Positions 26,250 through 39,273 are shown, counted from the first letter of the stretch. The stretch: DNA of 64,000 nt from Maribacter sp. (GCA_011050675.1 DRFI01000013.1:44809-108808); one strand, 5' to 3'. Translations and numbers: made by a program. The notes: generated from the sequence alone by a model not told the origin.

Positions 26250-26696
26250 TTAATGAATATTTACTTCTTCGGTCATATCTCCTTTGGTAGTAGTTTTGTT
26301 GGCTGTTTTTGGTTGTTTCACTTTTTCGATTACTAAAGACACCGTATCACCAGGTAACCCATAAGAAATTCTATCTCCCTGGGCACGTCCAATAACAGAT
26401 GCACCTAAACTGCTGATCACAGATATTTTGTTCTCTTTTAGATTAACTTCGTTAGGTGGTACTACCTGAAATGTTTGGCGAATACCAAAGGCACTGCTAA
26501 CTTTAATAGTAGTGTACATGGTTATGATATCATAAGGGATATCAACTTTGTTTAAACACAAGGCAGAGGTCATGTTCTGGGTAAGAACATCTAACACGTT
26601 CTTGTGCGCATAATCTTCAATTGTGTAATTCATTTCTTGATATTTTTTGATTATCAAGAATTCATTTGTTTCAAAAACAAGACTACCATACTTCAT
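26250..26696 (-). CDS. Second GreA/GreB-like protein (Rnk-like)
   Basis: The 148-residue paralogue of the protein at 22980-23399 shares the MKYGxLVxExxE start and the C-terminal domain (FGIRQTFQVVPPNEVNLKEN, ISVISSLGASVIGRAQGDRI, YGLPGDTVSLVIEKVKQP). It too lacks the long coiled coil of GreA. A short hydrophilic tail after residue 130 (KTANKTTTKGDMTEEVN) is extra. It probably binds RNA polymerase or another target in the same way. Confidence 0.83.
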   Translation of the reverse strand: MKYGSLVFETNEFLIIKKYQEMNYTIEDYAHKNVLDVLTQNMTSALCLNKVDIPYDIITMYTTIKVSSAFGIRQTFQVVPPNEVNLKENKISVISSLGASVIGRAQGDRISYGLPGDTVSLVIEKVKQPKTANKTTTKGDMTEEVNIH

Positions 26697-26951
26697 CTGC
26701 TACTATTTAAAAGGTTCTACTTGCTACTTCTGGTTTGCACACATTTGAATTTAATTTCAAGATTGTGTATTGGGCTTTTAGAAGTAGTTGTCTTTTGCGA
26801 GATGTATATAGCAATTGATATGCCCGTTACATTATAGTAGCGTGCCATAAATCATAATACACTGATTTTCAGTTATTAATAATTAAATTAAAAATAATTA
26901 AGTAAATTTGATTGGGTAAATATTCCTCGGTTGAGGAGAAATTACTCGGTA

Positions 26952-28277
26952 TTATTTTAGTTTTTCACGCAAGGTCTTGCGGTCTATCTGTAGAATTTCG
27001 GCAGCTTTTGTTTTATTGCCTTTAGTATGGGTAAGTACACGTTGTACATATTCTTTCTCCATTTCACGAAGTGGACGTAACTCGTTATTTGGAAAATAAA
27101 TTTGATATTTTAAAACATCTGGTAGGTCTTTTACTTCTATAGTTCCATCAGACATTATAACGGCACGTTGAATTACATTTTCAAGTTCTCTAATATTTCC
27201 GGGCCAATTGTATCGTTCTAAAATTTGAAGCGCTTCGGGAGATATGCGTAACAATCGGTCTTTAAATTCTATACCGTATTTACGAATGAATTTTTCGGCT
27301 AATAAAGAAATATCAGATTTTCGTTCTCTTAGTGGTGGTACATTAATTTCAACTACAGTTAACCTATAATAAAGGTCTTCTCTAAACGTATTGTTTTTAA
27401 TTTCTTCTCTTAAATCGGCATTCGTAGCCGCAATAATTCTAATATCAACCTTTTCAACTTTTTGCGATCCTACTCTGGTAATCTCTTTTTCCTGTAGTGC
27501 CCGTAATAATTTTGTTTGTACGGAAAGTGATGCTGTGCCTATTTCATCTAAAAATAAGGTTCCTCCTTTTGCTGCTTGAAAGAATCCGTTCCTATTTTCA
27601 TTTGCTCCGGTAAAGGCACCTTTCATATACCCAAAGAGTTCTGCTTCTTGTAAATTTTCTGGGATAGCAGCACAGTTTACAGCAATGAACGGTTCTCTAG
27701 AAAACTTACCAGAATAATGTATAGCACGGGCAACCAATTCTTTTCCGGTACCACTTTCACCGGTTACAATTACCGTTGCTTTATTATCCTTAACCCTTTC
27801 TATGATGTTGGTTACTTTACGAAAGGCAGTAGATTCACCCACCATATCTGAATGGATATTAGAGGTTGAGTTTATACTAATACTTCGACTCTTTTTTCTT
27901 GTCGTATTCTGTAAAAGTGCTTTATCTATAGCCTCATTGAGCTCAGATTTTGTAAACGGTTTAGTAAGATAATCTGTGGCACCAGATTTAATAACCTCTA
28001 AAGTACCTTCAACTGAAGGGTACCCGGTAACCACCAGTTTAGGAATTTCTGGGTAATGCTCGCTAGCGAATTTTAATAACTGTAGCCCATCTATTTCGGG
28101 CATTTGTATATCTGTAATGAGTAAATCTATAAACGTATCTTTTAGTATAAATAGTGCTTCTTTTACAGAAACCGCTTTATAGGTATGATAGTCCATTGAT
28201 TGTAAGTGCCTTTGTAAAAGCTCAAGAATATCAATGTCGTCATCAACAATAAGAATGTTTTCTTTACGCAAATCCAT
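26952..28277 (-). CDS. Sigma-54-dependent response regulator (NtrC family)
   Basis: The 441-residue protein has a receiver (1-120; DDD at 12-14, phospho-acceptor D56 in LITDIQMP, YLTKP), then an AAA+ domain (about 145-370) with Walker A GESGTGKE, the sigma-54-contacting loop GAFTGA and Walker B GTLFLDEIG, and a Fis-type helix-turn-helix at the end (GNKTKAAEILQIDRKTLREK). All key residues are intact. It activates sigma-54 promoters when phosphorylated by the kinase whose gene lies two bases upstream. I looked for TGGC-N8-TGC boxes near the neighbouring genes and found none I trust. Confidence 0.97.
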   Translation of the reverse strand: MDLRKENILIVDDDIDILELLQRHLQSMDYHTYKAVSVKEALFILKDTFIDLLITDIQMPEIDGLQLLKFASEHYPEIPKLVVTGYPSVEGTLEVIKSGATDYLTKPFTKSELNEAIDKALLQNTTRKKSRSISINSTSNIHSDMVGESTAFRKVTNIIERVKDNKATVIVTGESGTGKELVARAIHYSGKFSREPFIAVNCAAIPENLQEAELFGYMKGAFTGANENRNGFFQAAKGGTLFLDEIGTASLSVQTKLLRALQEKEITRVGSQKVEKVDIRIIAATNADLREEIKNNTFREDLYYRLTVVEINVPPLRERKSDISLLAEKFIRKYGIEFKDRLLRISPEALQILERYNWPGNIRELENVIQRAVIMSDGTIEVKDLPDVLKYQIYFPNNELRPLREMEKEYVQRVLTHTKGNKTKAAEILQIDRKTLREKLK

Positions 28278-28279
28278 AA

Positions 28280-29368
28280 TTACAATTTAGGAAAACCGAC
28301 AGTAAATATAGTTCCTTTTGGTATATTCCTCTTGTGTTCTATCTTTCCTTTATGGCTAGTAATAATACCATGTACCACACTTAGCCCCAAACCAGAACCT
28401 TCACCAATTGGTTTTGTAGTGAAGAAGGGTTCAAATACTTTGTCTTCTAAATCAATCGGAATTCCTTTTCCTTCATCTAAAATTTCAATGGTTATATGAC
28501 TATCGCTTTCTAAAATATGCACACCAATAGATGCACCTTGTGGAGAGTAATAAATAGCATTCATTATTAGGTTGAACATTACCTGTGTCATTTGTACTGT
28601 ATCTGCCCTTAATTCTATGTCTTTATTATCAAAGATTTTCGTCAACTTTAAATTGTTGGCACGTAAAGAAGGTTCGAGCAGTTTTATAACATTGATAACA
28701 ATGGGTATCAATTTTACTGTCTTCATTTCTTGTGGCATTTCACAAGCAAAAAACATAAGCTTTTTTACAATTTCACGGCTAAATATAGCGCTATCCATTA
28801 TTTTTTCTAAATCTCTAACAGTGTCTTTATCTGTTATTTTTTCTGAAAGTAATTCTGCAAAACCAAGAATGTTAGCAAGGGGAGTATTAAGTTCATGGGC
28901 AATACCTGCAGTAATTTCACCAAGAATATGTAAACGGTCAGTACGCTCCATCTGCCTTCTTGTAATAGCTTCACTATCTCTAATCTGCTTACGCTCCATA
29001 AGATTGCCAATAGCTAAGGCTACGTTGTTCAGTAAGGTTTGCTCTTCAATTAAAAAATCATCAATGGTGTACTTATTAGATGGATAACCAACAATTACTT
29101 GACCTTCTATTTTATTGAAAACCTTAATATTTGTTTTCAAAGTAACCATATTGGTTTTATAATCGTCTGTCTGTACTTGGTATTCACCCACAGTTACAAA
29201 AGCTTCAGTAACTTTTTCATGTTGCCAAGCTCTCTTTAGACAATATACAATAGCTTCCAAAGATGTTTCTAACTGACCAAAATCAGAATTAACAATTATA
29301 GATGTTACCTCATAAAGACAGGTAAGTTCTTTAACTCGCTCTTTTAGTTTCTCTTCAACTGATGTCAT
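28280..29368 (-). CDS. Sensor histidine kinase, partner of the NtrC-type regulator
   Basis: The 362-residue protein is soluble. Residues about 10-140 look GAF-like (LTCLYEVTSIIVNSDFGQLE start, then a mixed alpha-beta region), followed by HisKA with ILGEITAGIAHELNTPLANI and HATPase_c with DEGKGIPIDLEDKVFEPFFT and GSGLGLSVVHGI. The H-box AHELNTPL is the NtrB-like class. It should phosphorylate D56 of the regulator encoded just after it. No membrane helices, so it senses a cytoplasmic signal. Confidence 0.93.
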   Translation of the reverse strand: MTSVEEKLKERVKELTCLYEVTSIIVNSDFGQLETSLEAIVYCLKRAWQHEKVTEAFVTVGEYQVQTDDYKTNMVTLKTNIKVFNKIEGQVIVGYPSNKYTIDDFLIEEQTLLNNVALAIGNLMERKQIRDSEAITRRQMERTDRLHILGEITAGIAHELNTPLANILGFAELLSEKITDKDTVRDLEKIMDSAIFSREIVKKLMFFACEMPQEMKTVKLIPIVINVIKLLEPSLRANNLKLTKIFDNKDIELRADTVQMTQVMFNLIMNAIYYSPQGASIGVHILESDSHITIEILDEGKGIPIDLEDKVFEPFFTTKPIGEGSGLGLSVVHGIITSHKGKIEHKRNIPKGTIFTVGFPKL

Positions 29369-29901
29369 ATCTATTTCATTTCAATTGCGATATATAAAGG
29401 TCAGCAATATTTTACTAAAAGATAAGGTTCAATAGCTAATCTTAACAACCATTGTGAATCAAGAAAAGAGATCATTCAAAGTAAATCAGTATGTGTTTAT
29501 TTCTGAAGAAATAGTCTTTTCTTACAAAAAATAGCATAAAAAAAATAATGAAATTGGCAGATCTAGCCTTGTAAAATATTTTAATTGTCTGCAATTATAA
29601 TATTTAAAAGTAAAAAAATTTTATTATAGGGAGTTAGGTATTGTCTATTCATAAGGATATATAACTTATATAAAACCTTTTAGTTTCCCGAAAACATTGG
29701 TTTTGTCGATAAGGTGCATATTCTGATAATGTCCTCATATTCATTTATGAACATTTCACAACAATATAAGTAAGGTCAGACAACAAATTTTAAATATTGC
29801 TTGAACTCATTTTTATGTTTGTAAACATAATACGCACAAAATAATTTTATTCCTACATATGTGTAGATGTAAAATTTAAACACTAAACCATAATTCCCCC
29901 T
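29369..29901. other. Long AT-rich intergenic region before the giant secreted protein gene
   Basis: This 533-base gap lies between two divergently transcribed genes. I see no reading frame worth calling. A -7-like element (29814-29821) and an untranslated leader of about 74 bases before the giant gene are the only signals I can support. Confidence 0.5.
29814..29821 (+). promoter_or_regulatory. Possible -7 element for the giant secreted protein gene
   Basis: TATGTTTG fits TAnnTTTG. No -33 TTTG lies at a good distance, so this is tentative. Confidence 0.35.
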
Positions 29902-32900
29902 ATGAGAAATTTAGACAAGTTCTTTATTTTATTCTTTTCTTTTTGCAAGTATATTCTGAACGATATTTTTGGTTCCGAAATTAGATTTCATGATTTCTTT
30001 GAATTCAATAAGCACAAAACTATCTCTACAATATCGATTTTAGTCTTATCCTTAAATGGACTAGTTGCTCAAGATTGTCCTTCCTTACCTTTTACAAATG
30101 ATTCTGAAATTCTAATAGAAGGTTACCATAGTACAATGGTTCGTACAGAAACAGGATTTGTGATATGGGGAGATAATGCATTAGCAAATGGTGGTACTAC
30201 AGGTACCCCACAGGCAATAACACCTGCTAATGATTATACGTATAATGGTACTACCTTGTTAGGAACTATAGGTGATGATGCTCAAGGTGGAGCAAATCCG
30301 CAAAACTTTATACTTACCACAGCAGGTATGTATGTTTGGGGTCAAGAGAATGCAGTAGTTAATGGCGCCCTTACATCAAGCGAAGCCTTTCAATTATTAA
30401 CAGTAACAGCTCCAACAGGAAATCCTGTAACTGGAATGCCAATTGGCATTAATCCTATAGATATTAAATATATGTCAGCATCTAAAGGTGTAATTGTTTT
30501 ACTTACAAACAGTGGTGATGTTTATGTTATGGCAGATGATGACTTTGAATTATTTGGTGATGGGGCTATAGCATTAGATACAAATTGGCACAAAGCTAAC
30601 GTATCTAATATATCAAATGTTAAAGTAACTGAGAAAGCCATATTTGCCATGAATTCATCAGGTGATTATTTTACCTGGGGAAATTTAACTGCTTTAGGTG
30701 ATGGTACCGCGTTTGCTTCTAGAAATGTACCTACCCAGATGGTGGCCCCTTTTTTAGGACAAGCAACTTCATTAGCGGTAACAGCAAGTGGCGACAACGG
30801 TGATTTAATGTCTTATTACGCACTAAATCCAAACGATAACAAAATATATACCTTTGGTGAAAACAAAGATGGACAACTAGGTATAGGTAGTGTTACAGAT
30901 CAATTGTCATGGGTAATTGTTCAAAATGCCGATAATACTGGTGATCTTGAAAATGTGAACTTTTTAAGTGCTGCAGATAATAGTCCTGGGCACCCAGCTG
31001 CTGGTGCCATTACTAGTGATGGTACACCATATTTTTGGGGTGACAATAGTACAAGTATGCTTACAGGTTCAGGAGCTCAATACAATAGTCCAAGAGTTCC
31101 GGATGGTTTTGTTCAGGGTAGTGAATTTGCAAGTTATATAGGTATTTCTGGGCATTATATATTAGTTAAAAAATTCGGACAAGACGAGCCTTGTTTTGGT
31201 GGACATAAGGCAGAAGGAAACGTTGGGGACGGTGATAGTACAGGAACTAGCATTTATAATTCTCTAGATTGTGGGGTTTTTCCGGTTTTAGATTATTGTT
31301 TTAGTTCTACTATTGATAGTGATTTAGTTACTACAAAAACAGTCGATAATAGTACGCCTTTAGAGGGAGATGTAATAACCTTCAGTTTAAATGTAACCAA
31401 TAATGGACCTGAAGATGTAACTAATGTTGAAGTTACCGATCTTTTACCTGCCGGGTTAACTTTTATCAATTCACTAAACCCAACAGGAGGAACAATAAAC
31501 ACTTATGATAATAACACTGGTCTTTGGGCAATTGGCGATCTTACTGTTGGATCTTCTGCCAGTATACAAATTAGAGCTTCTGTAAATACCGGTACAGAAG
31601 GTACATCAATTACAAATACAATTAGCGGTCCCGCTGTTGCAGATAATTTAGCAGATCCAATTACAAATACAGATGATTTATCTGAAACGATTACAGTACA
31701 ATATGATACTGACAATGATGGTATTGGAAATCTAGATGATATTGATGACGACAATGATGGAATATTAGATACCGATGAAACTGGTGACACAGATAACGAT
31801 GGTATACCTGATAGTTTAGATTTAGATTCTGATAATGATGGTATTACAGATATTATAGAAGCAGGTGGTGTAGATTTAGATGCTGATGGTCGTGTAGATT
31901 ACCCAGTTTCAGGGGATCCAACCTCTATGATTGATACGAATAATGACGGACTTGCAGATGAAATTGCAACGACTCCTTTACCAGATGAAGACACTGATAA
32001 TGACGGAATTAAAGATAGAATAGATTTAGATTCTGATAACGATGGTGTTACAGATATTATAGAAGCAGGTGGTGCCGATACAGATGGTGATGGTCATATT
32101 GACTACCCAACCCCAGGCGACGCAACTTCTATGAATGATATTGATGATGACGGACTTGCAGATGAAATAGCAACGACTCCATTACTAGATGAAGATTCTG
32201 ATAATGATGGTATTGAAGATAGATTAGATTTAGATTCTGATAACGATGGTATACCAGATGTTACAGAAGCTGGTGGTACAGACACAAACAGTGACGGCAT
32301 TATAGATACTTTTGCAACTGATACGGATAATGACGGACTTGCAGATAGTGTAGACCCAGTTGGCCCTACTACTCCAGGTACACCTTTATTAAATCCAGAT
32401 TCTGATAATGATGGTTTAGATGATAGAATAGATTTAGATTCTGAAAATGATGGTATTCCAGATGTTATTGAAGCTGGTGGTACGGATCCTGATAATGATG
32501 GTAGAATAGGAACAGGTATTATAACTGATGATGATGGAGACGGACTTTCAGATATTGTAGATCCAGATGATAACACCACTCTTGGTACTCCTAATGATGG
32601 CACAGGAACTGCGCTTCCTGTAAATGACTTTGATAATGATACTATTCCTAATTATTTAGACGTAGATTCTGATAATGATGGTATTACAGATACAACTGAA
32701 GCTGGCGGCACTGATGTTAATGGTGATGGTATCATAGATGGTTTTGATGATACAACCACAACAGATGGTTGGGATGATGCTACGGCAGCTTCGCCACTAC
32801 CTTTAACAAATACAGACGGTACAGGCGGACCTAATTATTTAGATATCGATGCAGATGATGATGGTATTCCTGATAATATAGAAGCACAATTAACAGCTAG

Positions 32901-35900
32901 TTATACTGCTCCTGCAGATGCTGAAGCTACTAACGGATTAGATACTAACTACCCTGTTGGTTTAACTCCCGTAGATACGGATAATGATTTAATTCCAGAT
33001 TATTTAGATGCTGATTCTGATGCCGATGGTGTTAGTGATGTAGTAGAAGCTGGTCAAGGATCGATCATAGATTCTTTAGCTGATGCAGATAATGATGGAT
33101 TAAACGATGCTTTTGATGATACAACTTCAGGTTATGATGTAAACAATGACCTAGATACAGGTGCGATTGCTACAGATAATGTAGATGACTTAGATCCTGC
33201 AGAGGTTGATTTTAGATCTATATTGGATTCTGATGGTGATGGTATAATGAATACTGTTGATTTAGATGATGATAATGACGGAATCTTAGATATAGATGAA
33301 ACTGGGGATACAGATGGTGATGGTATTCCAGATAGTATTGATTTAGATTCTGATAATGATGGTATTCCAGATACTATAGAGGCTGGCGGTATAGATGCAG
33401 ATGCAGATGGTCATATAGACTACCCAACTCCTGGTGACCCAACCTCTATGACAGATACTAATAATGATGGTCTTGCAGATGAAATTGCAACGACTCCTTT
33501 ACCAGATGAAGATTCTGATGGTGATGGTATTGAGGATAGAATAGACTTAGATTCAGATAACGATGGTATTCCAGATGTAACGGAAGCCGGTGGTCCAGAT
33601 ACGGATGGTGATGGTGTTATAGATACTTTCGCTACAGATACAGACCGTGATGGTTTAGCAGATAGCGTGGATCCAGTTGATGCTACTACACCAGGTACAC
33701 CACTTGAAAATCCTGATACCGATGGTGACGGATTTGATGATAGAATAGATACTGATTCTGATAATGATGGTATTCCAGATGTAACTGAAGCTGGTGGTTT
33801 AGACCCAGATAACGATGGTGTTATTGGTACAGGACTTATTTCAGATGCAGATGGTGACGGACTTTCAGATATCGTAGATACAGATGATAATACAACACCA
33901 ACTGCTACAGATGGTCCAGGTACAGCGTTACCAATAGATAATTTTGATGGTGATGCTAATCCAGATCACTTAGATATAGATGCTGATAATGATGGTATTC
34001 TAGATATAGTTGAAAATGGAACTGGTGCTTTAGATACCAATAATGATGGTGCTATTGACAGTGATGATGATGTCTTTTTAGATGCAAATGACAATGGTCA
34101 AGCTGATGCTACAGAAGGTACTGCGCCAATAAATACAGATACAACAGGTGGTGCAAACTACATAGATATTGATGCAGATGATGATGGTATTCCAGATAAT
34201 GTAGAAGCGCAAACAACGGCAGCTTATGATGCTCCAGATGATGCTTTTGATACAAATGGTTTAGATACCAATTATCCAAACGGAATCACACCTGCGGACA
34301 CTGATAATGATTTAATTCCTGATTATTTGGATGCAGATTCTGATAATGACGGTATTGATGATGTCTTAGAAGCTGGACAAGGAACTATTGTAGATCCATT
34401 AGCCGATGCTGATAATGACGGGTTAAACGATGCCTTTGATGATACAGTCGGTAACGACGTAAACAATGATTTGGATACGGGTGCTATTGCAACTGACAAC
34501 GAAGATAATTCAGATGTAGCTGAGGTTGATTTTAGATCGGTATTGGATTTTGATGGTGATGGTATCCCTGATACAGCAGACCTTGATGATGATAACGATG
34601 GTATCTCAGATTTAGATGAGGCGAACGGAATCGACCCAAGTGCTGATGATGATAATGATGGTGTTCCTAATCATTCTGATGATGATCCTAACGATTCATT
34701 AATTGGTGATGTAAACGGAACAACAGAACCTGCATTCGATTTTGATGGTGATGGTATTCCAAATCACTTTGATTTAGATGGGGATAATGACGGTATATTT
34801 GATGTATACGAAGCTGGTAATGATGATTTAGATACAAACAATGACGGTGTTATTGATAGTAACGATACTGGTTTTGCAGATGTAGATGATAACGGTCAAG
34901 CAGATAATTCAGAAGGTACAACTCCTTCTAATACAGATTCTACGGGTAATGCAGATTTCTTAGATATAGATGCTGACGACGATGGTATTCCTGATAACGT
35001 AGAAGCACAACCTACTACAGTTTACATTGCTCCCGCGGATGCTTTTTCTTCTAATGGTGTAGATACTAACTACCCTAACGGATTAAGACCTGTAGATACA
35101 GACACAGATTTAACTCCTGATTATTTGGATGCTGATTCTGATAATGATGGTACACCAGATGTTATCGAAGCAGGTCAAGGTGCAATTACAGATCCTTTGG
35201 CTGATGCCGACGACGACGGATTAAACGATGGGTTTGATGATACACCAGGTAATGATGTAAACAATGATTTGGATACGGGTGCAATCGCAACTGATAACGA
35301 AGATGATGTTGATACTGCTGAGGTTGATTTCAGATCTATATTAGATCGCGACCAAGATGGTATTATGGATATCGTTGATATAGATGATGACAATGATGGT
35401 ATCTCAGATTTAGATGAATCTAATGGTATCGATCCCAGTGCCGATGATGATAATGATGGTATCGTAAATTATTTAGATGACGATCCTGCTGATCCATTAA
35501 TTGGTGATGTAAACGGAACAACTGAACTAACATTTGATTTTGATGGTGACGGTATACCAAACCATTTTGATATTGATGCTGATAATGACGGAATCTTTGA
35601 TGTGTACGAAGCTGGTAATGATGTTTTAGACACGAACAACGATGGAGTTATCGATAGTAACGATACTGATTTTGAAGATAATAATAATGACGGTCAAGCA
35701 GATAGTACAGAAGGTACAACGCCACTGAATACAGATACAACAGGTAATGCAGATTTCTTGGATATCGATGCTGATGACGATGGTATTCCAGATAACGTAG
35801 AAGCACAACCAACAACAGGTTATGTGGCTCCTGCAGATACATTTAATAGAGATGGTGTAGACGCAAACTACCTGAACGGATTAAGACCTGAGGATGCGGA

Positions 35901-38900
35901 TACAGATTTAACTCCTGATTATTTGGATGCTGATTCTGATGACGATGGTATTTCAGATATGTTAGAAGCTGGTCAAGGTATTCTTGTAGATTCTTTAGCA
36001 GATGCTGATAATGACGGATTAAATGATGCTTTTGATGATACATCAGGTAACGATGTCAATAATGATTTAGATACAGGTGCAATTGCAACTGATAACGTAG
36101 ACGATGATGACACTGCTGAGGTTGATTTTAGATCTGTACTTGATTTTGATGGTGATGGTATCCCTGATACAGTAGACCTTGATGATGATAACGATGGTAT
36201 CTCAGATTTAGATGAAGCCAACGGAATCGACCCAAGTGCCGATGATGATAACGACGGTGTTCCTAACCATTCCGATGATGATCCTAACGATCCTACAATC
36301 GGAGATGTAAACGGAACAACTGAACCAACATTTGATTTTGATGGTGATGGTATTCCAAACCATTTTGATACTGATGCAGATAACGACGGTATATTTGATG
36401 TATACGAAGCTGGTAATGATGCTTTAGATACGAACAATGACGGTGTTATTGATACTAACGATACTGGTTTCGCTGATACTGGTGCTAACGGTCAGGCTGA
36501 CGATTCAGAAGGAACGACACCACCAAATACAGATGGTTCAGGTGAGGCTAACTTCTTGGATATAGATGCAGATGATGATGGTATTCCAGATAACGTAGAA
36601 GCACAACCTACTGATGCGTATATCGTACCAGCAGATGCTTTTGACGCAACCGGATTGGATACGAACTACCCAAGCGGATTAGCCCCAGAAGATACAGATA
36701 TGGATGGTATTCCTGATTATTTAGATGACGACTCAGATGCCGATGGTGTTTCTGATGCTCTTGAAGCTGGACAAGGAACGTTGACTGATCCTTTAGCCGA
36801 TGCTGATGGAGACGGACTTAATGATGCCTATGACGATACACCTGGTAATGATGTAAATAATGATTTGGATACAGGAGCAATTGCTACTGATAACGAAGAT
36901 GATGCTGATTTAACTCAGGTAGATTTTAGAGATATTCTAGATTTCGATCAAGATGGTATTCCTGATACGGTAGATCTTGATGACGATAACGATGGTATTT
37001 TAGATTTAGATGAAGCAAACGGTATCGACCCAAGCGCAGATGATGATAACGATGGTGTTCCTAACCATTCCGATGATGATCCTAATAATCCTACAATCGG
37101 AGATGTAAACGGAACAACTGAACCAGCGTTCGATTTTGACGGTGACGGAATCCCTAACCACTTTGATATTGATGCCGATAATGATGGTATCGTAGATGTC
37201 GTAGAAGCAGGTAACGGAAATCTTGACACGAACAATGACGGTGTTATAGATAGCAACGATACTGGATTTGCAGATGCTGATGATAATGGTCAAGCAGATA
37301 ATTCGGAAGGAACAACACCACCAAATACAGATGGTTCAGGTGAAGCTAACTTCTTGGATATAGATGCAGATGATGATGGTATTCCAGATAATGTAGAAGC
37401 GCAACCTACTGATGCTTATATAGTACCAGCAGATGCTTTTGACGCAACTGGATTGGATACAAATTATCCAAGCGGATTAGCCCCAGCAGATACAGATATG
37501 GATGGTATTCCTGATTATTTAGATGACGACTCAGATGCCGATGGTGTTTCTGATGCTCTTGAAGCTGGACAAGGAACGTTGACTGATTCTTTAGCCGATG
37601 CTGACGGAGATGGCCTAAACGATGCCTATGATGATACTCCTGGTTTAGATGTAAACAATGATTTAGATACAGGTGCCATTTCAACGGAGAACGATGATGA
37701 TGCTGATTTATCTCAGGTTGATTTTAGAGATATCCTAGATTTTGATAAAGATGGTATTCCTGATACCATAGATCTTGATGATGATAACGATGGTATCTCA
37801 GATTTAGATGAGGCTAACGGAATCGACCCAAGTGCAGATGATGATAATGATGGTGTTCCTAACCATTCAGATGACGATCCTAATGATCCATTGGTTGGAG
37901 ATGTAAACGGAACAACAGAACCAGCGTTTGATTTTGACGGTGATGGTATTCCAAACCACTTTGATTTAGATGGAGATAATGACGGAATTTTTGATGTGTA
38001 CGAAGCGGGTAATGATGCTTTAGACACCAACAATGACGGTGTTATTGATAGTAACGATACTGGTTTTGCAGATGCAGACAATAATGGTCAAGCAGACGAT
38101 TCTGAAGGAACGACTCCACCAAATACCGATGGTACAGGTGAAGCTAACTTCTTAGATATTGATGCTGATGATGATGGTATTCCAGATAACGTAGAAGCTC
38201 AACCTACCTTAGCGTATGTTGTTCCTGCCGATGCTTTTGATGAAGTAGGGTTGGATATAAACTACCCAGGTGGATTGGTTCCAGAAGATACGGACGGTGA
38301 CGGAACTCCAGATTACTTAGATCTTGATTCTGAAGATGATGGTGTTCTAGATATTGATGAAACAGATGAAGGTACTTTTACTGGTGTTGATTCCGATAAT
38401 GATGGACTGGATGATGGCTTTGATAAGACACCAGGTCTAGATGTAAACAATGATTTGGATACAGGAGCCGATGGTACGGATAATGATGACGATGATACTA
38501 CACCTGAAGTAAACTTTAGAGAAATAGGTGATAGTGATGGCGATGGTGTTCTTGATACACAAGAAGAAGCAGACGGGACAGATAAGTATGACCCTTGTGA
38601 TTACGTAATAGAGAATGTTACTTTGGCTTTCTCAGGTGATTACTTAGTTGCTGATTGTGATGGCGATGGTGTTCTTAACGGGCAAGAGATTGAAGATGAT
38701 ACCAATCCAGAAGATCCTTGTGATTTCGATGAAGGTAGTATTACTGTTGAACAAGGTGGTGATTACTTAATCTCTGATTGTGACGGAGATGGATTGACCA
38801 CTTCTCAAGAATTAGCGATAGGTACGGATCCAGATGTTGCGGATACCGATGGTGATACTATCGTGGATGGTCAAGAGATCGAAGACGGTACGGATCCATT

Positions 38901-39273
38901 GAATCCATGTGATTCATTGAACGGGGTACCTACACTTGAAGCTGGTTGTGATCCAGAATTGGTTGACACAGGTATTTCTGTAATCAATGAGATTATCACT
39001 CCTGATAATGATGGTACCAATGATGAGTTCTTAATAGATAATATCGAGTCTTTCCCGAACAACACGGTTCAGATCTATAACCGATGGGGTATCATAGTAT
39101 ACGAAATGAACGGTTACGATAATGTTACGAACACCTTTAAAGGCGTTTCTAACGGAAGAGTAACAATTCAAACAGATGCTAAACTACCAGTCGGTGTATA
39201 TTTCTATGTGATCAAGTACGATAATGACGGGAACAGCCTTAACAAGTCTGGCTACCTATATATAAACAGATAA
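29902..39273 (+). CDS. Giant T9SS-secreted surface protein: RCC1-like head, DUF11, TSP3 array, type B sorting tail
   Basis: The 3123-residue protein has an N-terminal extension of about 38 residues followed by a signal helix ([17 protein letters not shown]). Residues about 60-440 carry RCC1/beta-propeller-like repeats (for example [34 protein letters not shown]). A DUF11 domain follows (about 475-590: [20 protein letters not shown]). Then come some 2400 residues of thrombospondin type 3 calcium-binding repeats (DxDxDGIPDxxD), with 266-residue super-repeats in the second half. The last 100 residues form a gliding/CHU_C type B sorting domain ([33 protein letters not shown]). It would be exported by the type IX system and anchored on the surface. 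The PorP/SprF and OmpA-like genes follow directly, as in SprB-type adhesin operons. An adhesin role is inferred. Confidence 0.93.
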   Translation: MRNLDKFFILFFSFCKYILNDIFGSEIRFHDFFEFNKHKTISTISILVLSLNGLVAQDCPSLPFTNDSEILIEGYHSTMVRTETGFVIWGDNALANGGTTGTPQAITPANDYTYNGTTLLGTIGDDAQGGANPQNFILTTAGMYVWGQENAVVNGALTSSEAFQLLTVTAPTGNPVTGMPIGINPIDIKYMSASKGVIVLLTNSGDVYVMADDDFELFGDGAIALDTNWHKANVSNISNVKVTEKAIFAMNSSGDYFTWGNLTALGDGTAFASRNVPTQMVAPFLGQATSLAVTASGDNGDLMSYYALNPNDNKIYTFGENKDGQLGIGSVTDQLSWVIVQNADNTGDLENVNFLSAADNSPGHPAAGAITSDGTPYFWGDNSTSMLTGSGAQYNSPRVPDGFVQGSEFASYIGISGHYILVKKFGQDEPCFGGHKAEGNVGDGDSTGTSIYNSLDCGVFPVLDYCFSSTIDSDLVTTKTVDNSTPLEGDVITFSLNVTNNGPEDVTNVEVTDLLPAGLTFINSLNPTGGTINTYDNNTGLWAIGDLTVGSSASIQIRASVNTGTEGTSITNTISGPAVADNLADPITNTDDLSETITVQYDTDNDGIGNLDDIDDDNDGILDTDETGDTDNDGIPDSLDLDSDNDGITDIIEAGGVDLDADGRVDYPVSGDPTSMIDTNNDGLADEIATTPLPDEDTDNDGIKDRIDLDSDNDGVTDIIEAGGADTDGDGHIDYPTPGDATSMNDIDDDGLADEIATTPLLDEDSDNDGIEDRLDLDSDNDGIPDVTEAGGTDTNSDGIIDTFATDTDNDGLADSVDPVGPTTPGTPLLNPDSDNDGLDDRIDLDSENDGIPDVIEAGGTDPDNDGRIGTGIITDDDGDGLSDIVDPDDNTTLGTPNDGTGTALPVNDFDNDTIPNYLDVDSDNDGITDTTEAGGTDVNGDGIIDGFDDTTTTDGWDDATAASPLPLTNTDGTGGPNYLDIDADDDGIPDNIEAQLTASYTAPADAEATNGLDTNYPVGLTPVDTDNDLIPDYLDADSDADGVSDVVEAGQGSIIDSLADADNDGLNDAFDDTTSGYDVNNDLDTGAIATDNVDDLDPAEVDFRSILDSDGDGIMNTVDLDDDNDGILDIDETGDTDGDGIPDSIDLDSDNDGIPDTIEAGGIDADADGHIDYPTPGDPTSMTDTNNDGLADEIATTPLPDEDSDGDGIEDRIDLDSDNDGIPDVTEAGGPDTDGDGVIDTFATDTDRDGLADSVDPVDATTPGTPLENPDTDGDGFDDRIDTDSDNDGIPDVTEAGGLDPDNDGVIGTGLISDADGDGLSDIVDTDDNTTPTATDGPGTALPIDNFDGDANPDHLDIDADNDGILDIVENGTGALDTNNDGAIDSDDDVFLDANDNGQADATEGTAPINTDTTGGANYIDIDADDDGIPDNVEAQTTAAYDAPDDAFDTNGLDTNYPNGITPADTDNDLIPDYLDADSDNDGIDDVLEAGQGTIVDPLADADNDGLNDAFDDTVGNDVNNDLDTGAIATDNEDNSDVAEVDFRSVLDFDGDGIPDTADLDDDNDGISDLDEANGIDPSADDDNDGVPNHSDDDPNDSLIGDVNGTTEPAFDFDGDGIPNHFDLDGDNDGIFDVYEAGNDDLDTNNDGVIDSNDTGFADVDDNGQADNSEGTTPSNTDSTGNADFLDIDADDDGIPDNVEAQPTTVYIAPADAFSSNGVDTNYPNGLRPVDTDTDLTPDYLDADSDNDGTPDVIEAGQGAITDPLADADDDGLNDGFDDTPGNDVNNDLDTGAIATDNEDDVDTAEVDFRSILDRDQDGIMDIVDIDDDNDGISDLDESNGIDPSADDDNDGIVNYLDDDPADPLIGDVNGTTELTFDFDGDGIPNHFDIDADNDGIFDVYEAGNDVLDTNNDGVIDSNDTDFEDNNNDGQADSTEGTTPLNTDTTGNADFLDIDADDDGIPDNVEAQPTTGYVAPADTFNRDGVDANYLNGLRPEDADTDLTPDYLDADSDDDGISDMLEAGQGILVDSLADADNDGLNDAFDDTSGNDVNNDLDTGAIATDNVDDDDTAEVDFRSVLDFDGDGIPDTVDLDDDNDGISDLDEANGIDPSADDDNDGVPNHSDDDPNDPTIGDVNGTTEPTFDFDGDGIPNHFDTDADNDGIFDVYEAGNDALDTNNDGVIDTNDTGFADTGANGQADDSEGTTPPNTDGSGEANFLDIDADDDGIPDNVEAQPTDAYIVPADAFDATGLDTNYPSGLAPEDTDMDGIPDYLDDDSDADGVSDALEAGQGTLTDPLADADGDGLNDAYDDTPGNDVNNDLDTGAIATDNEDDADLTQVDFRDILDFDQDGIPDTVDLDDDNDGILDLDEANGIDPSADDDNDGVPNHSDDDPNNPTIGDVNGTTEPAFDFDGDGIPNHFDIDADNDGIVDVVEAGNGNLDTNNDGVIDSNDTGFADADDNGQADNSEGTTPPNTDGSGEANFLDIDADDDGIPDNVEAQPTDAYIVPADAFDATGLDTNYPSGLAPADTDMDGIPDYLDDDSDADGVSDALEAGQGTLTDSLADADGDGLNDAYDDTPGLDVNNDLDTGAISTENDDDADLSQVDFRDILDFDKDGIPDTIDLDDDNDGISDLDEANGIDPSADDDNDGVPNHSDDDPNDPLVGDVNGTTEPAFDFDGDGIPNHFDLDGDNDGIFDVYEAGNDALDTNNDGVIDSNDTGFADADNNGQADDSEGTTPPNTDGTGEANFLDIDADDDGIPDNVEAQPTLAYVVPADAFDEVGLDINYPGGLVPEDTDGDGTPDYLDLDSEDDGVLDIDETDEGTFTGVDSDNDGLDDGFDKTPGLDVNNDLDTGADGTDNDDDDTTPEVNFREIGDSDGDGVLDTQEEADGTDKYDPCDYVIENVTLAFSGDYLVADCDGDGVLNGQEIEDDTNPEDPCDFDEGSITVEQGGDYLISDCDGDGLTTSQELAIGTDPDVADTDGDTIVDGQEIEDGTDPLNPCDSLNGVPTLEAGCDPELVDTGISVINEIITPDNDGTNDEFLIDNIESFPNNTVQIYNRWGIIVYEMNGYDNVTNTFKGVSNGRVTIQTDAKLPVGVYFYVIKYDNDGNSLNKSGYLYINR
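34525..38508 (+). repeat. Five tandem super-repeats of about 798 bases inside the giant gene
   Basis: The anchor codon before GAT-TTT-AGA (the VDFR motif) recurs at 34525, 35323, 36121, 36919 and 37717, exactly 798 bases (266 codons) apart, and again at 38509 (792 bases later). Each unit runs through the same order: [39 protein letters not shown] or [42 protein letters not shown]. Units differ by substitutions, not length. An earlier VDFR at 33205 lies 1320 bases upstream and belongs to a different arrangement. Confidence 0.88.

Noticed and set aside
22500..29400. Sigma-54 promoters for genes near the NtrC-type regulator
   Set aside because: Reading both strands of the gaps by eye, I found no TGGC-N8-TGC pair that I trust.
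31293..38081. Many minus-strand Ser-, Ile- or His-rich frames inside the giant gene
   Set aside because: They are antisense readings of the repetitive GAT/GGT-rich repeat codons; their repetition follows that of the sense protein.
31700..38560. Periodic direct repeats that could be taken for a CRISPR array
   Set aside because: The repeats are in frame, encode calcium-loop motifs and have no constant spacer length at the CRISPR scale.
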